From: Thalassiosira profunda
Lineage: Eukaryota; Bacillariophyta; Thalassiosirophyceae; Thalassiosirales; Thalassiosiraceae
NCBI GenBank assembly: GCA_036939355.1
Contig: JALLAP010000776.1
Coordinates: 1 to 10,382, forward strand
Direction: 5' to 3'
DNA: 10,382 bases
The position numbers were made by a program, and so were the translations under genes. The notes below the pieces were generated by a model. That model searched no databases, was not told where the DNA came from, and saw only the letters and a list, made by a program, of their open reading frames with translations. The stretch's first letter is position 1. Every line of letters starts with the position of its first letter. Of the stretch, positions 1-4,635 are shown piece by piece.

Positions 1-33
1 AATTGCTCATATCACTAACACCGTGTTGAACAG
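1..33 (+). other. 3' end of an intron in the PrimPol gene
   Basis: The window opens inside an intron. A branch-point-like cactaac lies at 13-19 and the acceptor is ttgaacag at 26-33. Before 34 the coding frame hits a stop at 27-29. After 34 it reads FRLMGSTKYGKS, which matches the FRLYKSSKIGK region of human PrimPol. The intron falls after the first base of a codon ending gg, most likely the Arg that precedes LFRL. Confidence 0.75.
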
Positions 34-960
34 GGCTCTTCCGCTTAATGGGATCAACGAAATACGGGAAAAGTGCATCCGCTGCGTTGCGAATAGCCGA
101 TGCAAACACGTATCCCTTTCCAGCAGGATTTGACAACAGCAAATTTTACCTGAAAGGAGAATCTGTGAGCAAAGCATGTCCAACCGATGAACGCAACGAG
201 AGACTGCCATCATCTCTGGTAAGGCCGAAGGCATATGATCTGTTGCATTTAGCTGTTATTTCGGCGAAGCCCACATTTACCTACGCAGAGCCAGGACCAC
301 GACGCTTTCTGCGCCTCATTGGACTGGGAAATGCATGCGGATGCCCTGGCAAGGACATTGGTCGTGCCTGAGAATGCAACTAGAACGGGCGCCCCAATTT
401 TAGTTGAGCCAAGTGGTAGCGGTGCTGAGTGCAACAAACCGTCTCGCAGCTCGTATGTGTCCCGTCAATCGAAGCCATTATCTCGAAGCAACTACGGCGC
501 CTCTCCGGTGCCCAAACTTGACTCTTTTATTCTGAGCCTAAGCAATCAAGGAGGCATCCAGGGAGAGATTCGGACTTGGTCTGTTGAACATGGTGTGTCA
601 GGCACATATATCCTCACATATCAAATGTGCAAGAATCGGTGGTGCGAGAACATTGGGCGACCTCACAAATCCAACAACATCCTCTGGAGAGTCGATGTGG
701 CAAGCCAAGTCTATTGGCAGCAGTGCCACGATCCTGAGTGCCAAATGATGAACTTTCGTGGAACAATACAGCCCTTGCCTGATGAAGTGGCGGAAAATGC
801 GCGAGAGTACTTGCTTGAGCTGCAGATGGCAGAGCTGGATGAAGATGAAATCATCATCAATGATGCGAAGAGACGAGAGAAAGGAAGCCAGGAGTTTCCT
901 GACTCGGCACTGGACAAGGAGCTAGGAAGCCTCGACATGTCGCGTTTCACAGCCAAATAA
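34..960 (+). CDS. PRIMPOL: PrimPol primase-polymerase, C-terminal part (two exons in window)
   Basis: PrimPol (archaeo-eukaryotic primase superfamily) re-primes DNA synthesis past lesions and stalled forks in nucleus and mitochondria. Exons 34-218 and 289-960 encode about 285 residues; the 5' part with catalytic motifs I and II lies upstream of the window. The first exon gives FRLMGSTKYGK, the end of the catalytic module. After a variable stretch come LDSFILSLSNQGGIQG and the zinc knuckle: RWCENIGRPHKSNN (Cys at 643-645, His at 664-666) and CHDPEC (Cys at 724-726 and 739-741). The Cys-His-Cys-Cys spacing of 7, 20 and 5 residues equals that of human C419/H426/C446/C451, so the metal site looks intact. 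The tail after the knuckle is short and acidic (AELDEDEIIIND), where human PrimPol carries RPA-binding motifs; whether it binds RPA is unproven. The stop is TAA, 74 bp from the convergent phosphatase gene. Confidence 0.93.
219..288 (+). other. Intron in PrimPol (70 bp, phase 0)
   Basis: The donor is gtaagg at 219 and the acceptor ttacctacgcag ends at 288. Removing it joins LPSSL to SQDHDAFCASLDWEMH and moves the reading frame from one open stretch to the next. Without splicing the first frame stops at 369-371. The joined protein follows human PrimPol in order. Confidence 0.85.
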
Positions 961-1034
961 CTTTCACACCTATTGTATCCAATGACTTCTCCTGCTGATC
1001 CCCAATCATACAAAGCTGTACATCCACGCAATCT

Positions 1035-2094
1035 TCAATCGAATTTGATACCCACCGCTCTCAGCTCGCCCTTCTTGAACATCATCGCCGACTCGAGATC
1101 AAACGAAAAGGCGCAAAGACTCTGCAACCAAGTGGCATGCGACGATACTACAATCACCTTCTCTTCCCTTTCCTGGACCCACCGCAAAAAGATGTCAGTC
1201 CTCACCATCAGATCGATTTTGCTCTCGAATAGTGGCACCTTCTCGCTTCCGTTGAGGTTGGTGGCATCGCTGCCCTCAAGGAACGAAAAGTCAACACCAG
1301 GAAACATCTCTCTCAGCTCCTCCGATGGCGATACAAACTCGCTCTTGTTCCCATTCGCCATTTCCATGCAATGAGGGTGGCAGACCCAAGGAGTGCCCGA
1401 CAGCCCAAGCGCGGTGTGAGTAGGAAATGCGATCAGTGCAGATTGAATGGCGCGGCGGAGAGGTGATACCACGAAGAGATCCGGCTGCAAGCCAGTGTCG
1501 CTGTTGAAAAAGGTGGCAGTTCGGCGGGACACGTCGAGCATCTGCCCGCACCCCTTTCCCGTGAGCATGGGGTCCACCGGATACTCGGCGTCCGCATTCG
1601 CCGCCTCCCTCGACGTGCCGTGCGCACGGGCAAAGTCCCTCTCAAAAGCGTTGTGCTGGGCCTCGCCGTGTCTCATGAGTATCAGGATCTTGTCGTAAGA
1701 TTCACGATCACGAGCGGCCTCGACGAGGTCCAATCTCACTGGCGGTGACAGGGACTCGCGCGCGAACAGACGGGGCCTCGACCACATCTTGTGCATCATC
1801 TATGTATGAATCCAAAGCCTTGAAGAGCGCCTCCGAGTGGTCTTCCCAATAGTAGTCGCCATCGTCGCGCTTCAGATTCAACGCCACGGACGAGAAGTCG
1901 GCGACCGGGGCCGTGGCGTAGACGGTGGCGTTGAAGTGGGCCGGCTTGCGATAGTGCTTCCGAGCAGCGTCGTCTGCATTTGCAATTCGCTCGTTCGCAG
2001 CATAGGCGACGGCCGCCGCGGTTCCCTGCGAGCGGGTCATCCAACGCTGGGCCGCCGGCGGCCGAGGTCGACTGATGAGGCGGCGGATCAACAT
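1035..2094 (-). CDS. Histidine phosphatase (phosphoglycerate-mutase-like), possibly mitochondrial
   Basis: A phosphatase of histidine-phosphatase branch 1 that uses a phosphohistidine intermediate. It resembles the yeast Pmu1 / plant PGM-like group more than a glycolytic mutase; the substrate is unknown. The C-terminal frame (1799 down to 1035) has ILMRHGEAQHN (RHG with the nucleophilic His), DPMLTGKG, SPLRRAIQSA (second phosphate-binding Arg), ELREMFPGVDFSFLE and the second catalytic His in VVSSHATWLQSL. An upstream open frame starts at the ATG at 2094. It encodes an Arg-rich N-terminus with no acidic residue in about the first 34 positions (MLIRRLISRPRPPAAQRW), typical of a mitochondrial presequence. 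The two frames differ by one base and need a splice or a frameshift near 1719-1785. A 67-bp intron would give about 330 residues. If no splice exists, the ATG at 1799 could start a 254-residue protein. The gene is divergent to frataxin and convergent to PrimPol. Confidence 0.82.
1719..1785 (-). other. Candidate 67-bp (or 64-bp) intron in the phosphatase gene
   Basis: On the minus strand, GTGGTCGAG starting at 1785 to CCTCGTCGAG ending at 1719 is a GT-AG interval of 67 bp. Its removal joins DDAQD to AARDRESYDK in the right frame. A 64-bp version starting at 1782 also works. The donors (gtggtc, gtcgag) are weak compared with the gtgag/gtaag donors elsewhere in this window. GTCGAGGCC occurs at both ends (1782-1774 and 1724-1716), so the junction is ambiguous and a one-base sequence error cannot be excluded. 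Confidence 0.5.
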
Positions 2095-2348
2095 GTTGGT
2101 GAATTTGTTGCGCGTATTATGAGAGGAGGAAGCCGACGGAAGCTCTGCGCGCAGAGCTTCCGTTCACGTCGGGAGATGCAAAAGATGCGCAGCGCTCTAG
2201 CAAATAAATCCGCCTGAAGAAGATTCTCTACTGAACTGCACAGAGGAATCAGTACTAGGCCGCCGCCGGTTGCCTCTCTCGCTCCCTCCCTTCGTCACGC
2301 CGCCCAAAGGTGCTTCGAGCCACCCATGCGCCTTCGTCGTCCTGCGTC
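2095..2348. promoter_or_regulatory. Shared divergent promoter, phosphatase / frataxin
   Basis: These 254 bp separate the two divergent ATGs and must hold both promoters and 5' leaders. Next to each start the sense strand is pyrimidine-rich: cggcttcctcctctc in the phosphatase direction, and cctctctcgctccctccc before frataxin. A perfect 28-bp palindrome sits at 2136-2163, followed by an ACGT core (ttcacgtc, 2163-2170). An A/T-rich caaataaatc at 2201-2210 could act as a TATA-like element for frataxin, but this is only a guess from composition. Confidence 0.6.
2136..2163. repeat. Perfect 28-bp palindrome
   Basis: The half-site acggaagctctgcg is followed directly by its exact reverse complement, with no spacer. 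All 14 pairs match; the next pair outward (2135/2164) does not. It lies 27-42 bp upstream of the phosphatase ATG inside the divergent promoter. It could be a dimeric transcription-factor site or a hairpin in the phosphatase 5' leader. Confidence 0.9.
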
Positions 2349-3053
2349 ATGCTGAAGCGAGCTGTCGGCCTACCCCGAGCGTTGTATCGCCAGCGGCGTC
2401 AGTGGTCGGCCGCGGCATCCATCGTCGGCCAAAGCGATGCCGGCATCAGCCCCACAGTCGATGCTTGCCGGGCTCTCTCGACACATCTTGGGCGGCCTGC
2501 CCATCAGTTGCTGCCGCATCCCCCGCGGCGCTCTGCAATTGCAACGACTGCGTCTCAGTCCACATTTCCGGCATCCGGGGTTATCGCATCAAATAGACTG
2601 TCGTCGATACTAAATACATGCGATGTGCAAACCAGGACGTTCCGCAACGTCGGGCACTACCACGACGTGGCCGACGACACCCTGCACGCCATCCAGGACG
2701 CCGTGGAAGATTACATCGAGGACAATTTCGACGCGGCCGAGGCGGAGGACGACATCCCCGAGGTGAACTACGCGAGCGGCGTGCTAACGATGTCTCTGCC
2801 ACCTCACGGCACCTGGGTGATCAACAAGCAAACCCCCAACGAGCAATTGTGGTGGTCCTCTCCCCTTTCGGGGCCGCGGAGGTACGAATACGACGAGGAG
2901 AAGGAGCGGTGGGTGTACAGCCGCATCATCGACGACCAAGGGAGCGACGGGGATTATGCCAAAGTGGATTATAGCGAGGAAGATACACTGGGTGGCATTC
3001 TCAACAAAGAGTTTGAGGATCTGTTTGGTGACAGTTTGGGGTTGGAGGGATGA
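2349..3053 (+). CDS. FXN: Frataxin, mitochondrial Fe-S cluster assembly factor
   Basis: Frataxin stimulates persulfide transfer on the NFS1-ISCU Fe-S assembly complex in the mitochondrial matrix. The 234-residue protein begins at the first ATG in frame; the open frame upstream has no other ATG. Residues 1-29 (MLKRAVGLPRALYRQRRQW...) are basic and free of acidic residues, as in a matrix presequence, and a long low-complexity linker runs to about 95. The frataxin fold spans about 103-232: an acidic first helix (DDTLHAIQDAVEDYIEDNFD), YASGVLTMSL, then WVINKQTPNEQLWWSSP and SGPRRYEY. Asn159, Trp168 and Arg178 correspond to human N146, W155 and R165, residues used for ISCU/NFS1 contact, so it should be functional. 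Between the last strand (RWVYSR) and the C-terminal helix there is an acidic insert absent from human frataxin. No intron is seen. Confidence 0.95.
   Translation: MLKRAVGLPRALYRQRRQWSAAASIVGQSDAGISPTVDACRALSTHLGRPAHQLLPHPPRRSAIATTASQSTFPASGVIASNRLSSILNTCDVQTRTFRNVGHYHDVADDTLHAIQDAVEDYIEDNFDAAEAEDDIPEVNYASGVLTMSLPPHGTWVINKQTPNEQLWWSSPLSGPRRYEYDEEKERWVYSRIIDDQGSDGDYAKVDYSEEDTLGGILNKEFEDLFGDSLGLEG
2534..2543. repeat. TGCAATTGCA palindromic decamer, copy 1
   Basis: A 10-bp self-complementary sequence inside the frataxin linker-coding region. Exact copies occur at 6311-6320 and 8222-8231. Confidence 0.6.
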
Positions 3054-3108
3054 ATGATTGGCCGCCACTGAGGAACTGAGCAGTTTAGGTCATTGATGAC
3101 AGCCATCA

Positions 3109-4203
3109 CTATTTTGTCTCTGGCAATTTCTCAAACCAGACCTCATTTGCCGGAAGCCGCAAAATCATCCGATAAGTCTTCCTCATGGCATCGAGGCCGA
3201 GCAGCACCTGCGGACAAGATATCGATGACAAATCGCTGGCCATTTCTAGTCCGGGCAGCGTCCCGATGCAGCACGTCTCTCCGATATCCCCCAACAATTC
3301 GCCCCCTATCGATATGTCGACATCGCCCGCTGCTCTCGAGAGCGTCATGACCTCGCTGTCGATCCCTTGCCCCCTGACTTCGTTGAACGGCGACTGTTGC
3401 TTTCCACTTAGTCCCAGTTCCTCGGCGACGTCGGGGTTTATTATTGAGACGGGCGACCCCGTATCAATGATTGCCCGCAGATCCTTCCCGTTGATATTGA
3501 CAGTGAGCGACGGCACTCCGAAGAAGGATTCGTCCAACGGCACCCGAAATGCATTCTTTTTTGCATCTTCGGGTAGCGATTCCCCGTAGTAAAAGATCAT
3601 CGTGGGAGGATCGCCGTCGGTGCCATACCAGTCAAACTCGACCCCGGCGGGGAAGGAGAGGAAGAAGAAGGCGCCCAGCAGTCCGTCAGCCACCGAAGCG
3701 GCCCCGCCCAAATCCAACGCCGCCGCGGTGAGATTGCGCATGAAAATGGCGTCTCCCTGTCCCTCCGGCATATCACCCAGGTGGCAGTCACCCAATTTCA
3801 CGATGTATCCCGCCTGGATCAACCCACCCGCCCCTGCAGAGCCAAGTACCGATAGGTCCTCCTTCTTCACGGCGACTGGCAGCTCGAGCTCCTTCGCAAG
3901 ATCTGCCCGGATGCTATTGACATTTGCACCAGTGTCTAGCACAAAGTCGATTGATACGTCGCCTCCATTCTCGGATGCGAGGTGTGGGAACACGAGATTG
4001 AGGCAGGCGTAGGGCCCCACGTATTTGAGGGGCGCCACCACCCCAACCACCGTCAACTCGCCATCGTCTTCGTCGGCGCTGGTCTGCTGGGGCGATGTCG
4101 ACTGGAGAGGGCGAATCTGCCGCCGATGCCAATTCGGCTGAGGCGCGAAGGCCGCCGTCGGCACCAGGAAGAGGGCCGGGATTGCAAGGCAGGGCCGCCG
4201 CAT
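3109..4203 (-). CDS. Plastid-targeted tandem retropepsin-like aspartyl protease
   Basis: A 364-residue protein with two aspartyl-protease (retropepsin-type) lobes in one chain. Lobe 1 has FVLDTGANVNSI (catalytic-type Asp90) with a later DGLLGAFF. Lobe 2 has AIIDTGSPVSII (Asp247) with VLLGLDAM near 333-340. The two DTG motifs are 157 residues apart, so one chain could form an active site as pepsins do, but the compact lobes and LLG-D endings look like retropepsin/Ddi1-type folds. The start at 4203 is the first ATG; the frame upstream has no ATG. The N-terminus MRRPCLAIPALFLVPTAA is a short signal peptide followed by FAPQPNWHRRQIRPLQSTSP. Phe after the cleavage site, then a basic Ser/Thr/Pro-rich stretch, is the ASAFAP-type bipartite plastid signal of diatoms and relatives. 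Its substrate is unknown. It converges on frataxin with 55 bp between stop codons. Confidence 0.85.
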   Translation of the reverse strand: MRRPCLAIPALFLVPTAAFAPQPNWHRRQIRPLQSTSPQQTSADEDDGELTVVGVVAPLKYVGPYACLNLVFPHLASENGGDVSIDFVLDTGANVNSIRADLAKELELPVAVKKEDLSVLGSAGAGGLIQAGYIVKLGDCHLGDMPEGQGDAIFMRNLTAAALDLGGAASVADGLLGAFFFLSFPAGVEFDWYGTDGDPPTMIFYYGESLPEDAKKNAFRVPLDESFFGVPSLTVNINGKDLRAIIDTGSPVSIINPDVAEELGLSGKQQSPFNEVRGQGIDSEVMTLSRAAGDVDISIGGELLGDIGETCCIGTLPGLEMASDLSSISCPQVLLGLDAMRKTYRMILRLPANEVWFEKLPETK

Positions 4204-4347
4204 GGTGCAGGTGTGGAGGCGCGTGTGCGTGAAGGGGGAGGTGAACGTCGTCAAGGCCGCATGATGAAGTGTGAAGAGCCAGAGCGAGGGAGGAGGGAGG
4301 GTGAATAAGCAAAGGGGGGTGAAGAAAAGGTATCCTGTCCTTTCTTT

Positions 4348-4521
4348 ATGTCAAAAAGATATCTATTTGCAAGATTCTTCAGCTCTCTTCTGCTCGCCTT
4401 CTCCCTTGCTTCCGACCAAACAACCACCACCAGCCCAACAACAACGCTGCATGCCGATCTTCCGCTCGCAACAGCCGACTGCAACCCTCGCCTCCTGGAC
4501 GTTCCTGGAACCTCGTCATAA
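4348..4521 (+). other. Small ORF, 57 residues, signal-peptide-like N-terminus
   Basis: An ATG-to-TAA open frame in the divergent promoter. It begins MSKRYLFARFFSSLLLAFSL, basic then strongly hydrophobic as in a secretory signal, followed by a Thr-rich stretch. I recognise no family. Pyrimidine-rich DNA encodes Leu, Ser and Phe by composition alone, so the hydrophobic run may be accidental. It could be nothing, an upstream ORF, a small secreted peptide, or an alternative first exon of the LDH gene. Confidence 0.2.
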
Positions 4522-4624
4522 TTTCACGCACACACCAACCCCACCACCACCCATAGCGAACCTCTATCTCCAAATTGCAACCAACTTTGCAACTCCGAAA
4601 TCAGGCACGCAGGCATATCGATAA
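4451..4624 (+). other. Possible upstream ORF before D-LDH
   Basis: An ATG-to-TAA frame of 57 codons that ends 10 nt before the LDH ATG. It overlaps the small ORF at 4348-4521 in another frame. If LDH transcripts start upstream of 4451, ribosomes would meet this frame first and it could reduce LDH translation. The peptide shows no recognisable domain. The transcript start is unknown. Confidence 0.25.
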
Positions 4625-4635
4625 CTCCGAAATCA
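4591..4635 (+). repeat. 13-nt direct repeat at the LDH start codon
   Basis: aactccgaaatca occurs at 4591-4603 and again at 4623-4635, 32 nt apart. The final A of the second copy is the first base of the LDH ATG. This is either a local duplication or a leader element. Confidence 0.8.

Larger units (their letters stand above)
4204..4634. promoter_or_regulatory. Shared divergent promoter, plastid protease / D-LDH (431 bp)
   Basis: No conserved gene is recognised in this stretch. From about 4264 to 4330 the + strand is purine-rich (for example gagggaggagggaggg at 4286-4301 and a G6 run at 4314-4319). From 4331 on it is rich in C, T and A. As a result, both genes would have pyrimidine-rich leaders in their own sense, as in promoters with Y-patch initiators. 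An imperfect hairpin (gaagaaaagg / cctttcttta, 4321-4348) sits at the switch point. Two ATG-started small ORFs (4348-4521, 4451-4624) and a 13-nt direct repeat lie on the LDH side. Confidence 0.6.

Noticed and set aside
1035..2094. Phosphatase as a pseudogene
   Set aside because: The catalytic His, Arg and second His are all intact and one short splice restores the frame, so decay is not the simplest reading.
2310..2348. Frataxin start extended to 2310
   Set aside because: That codon is GTG. The first ATG is at 2349 and gives a proper mitochondrial leader.
4204..4254. Protease start extended to 4254
   Set aside because: That codon is TTG. The ATG at 4203 places the signal peptide at the N-terminus, as needed for plastid import.
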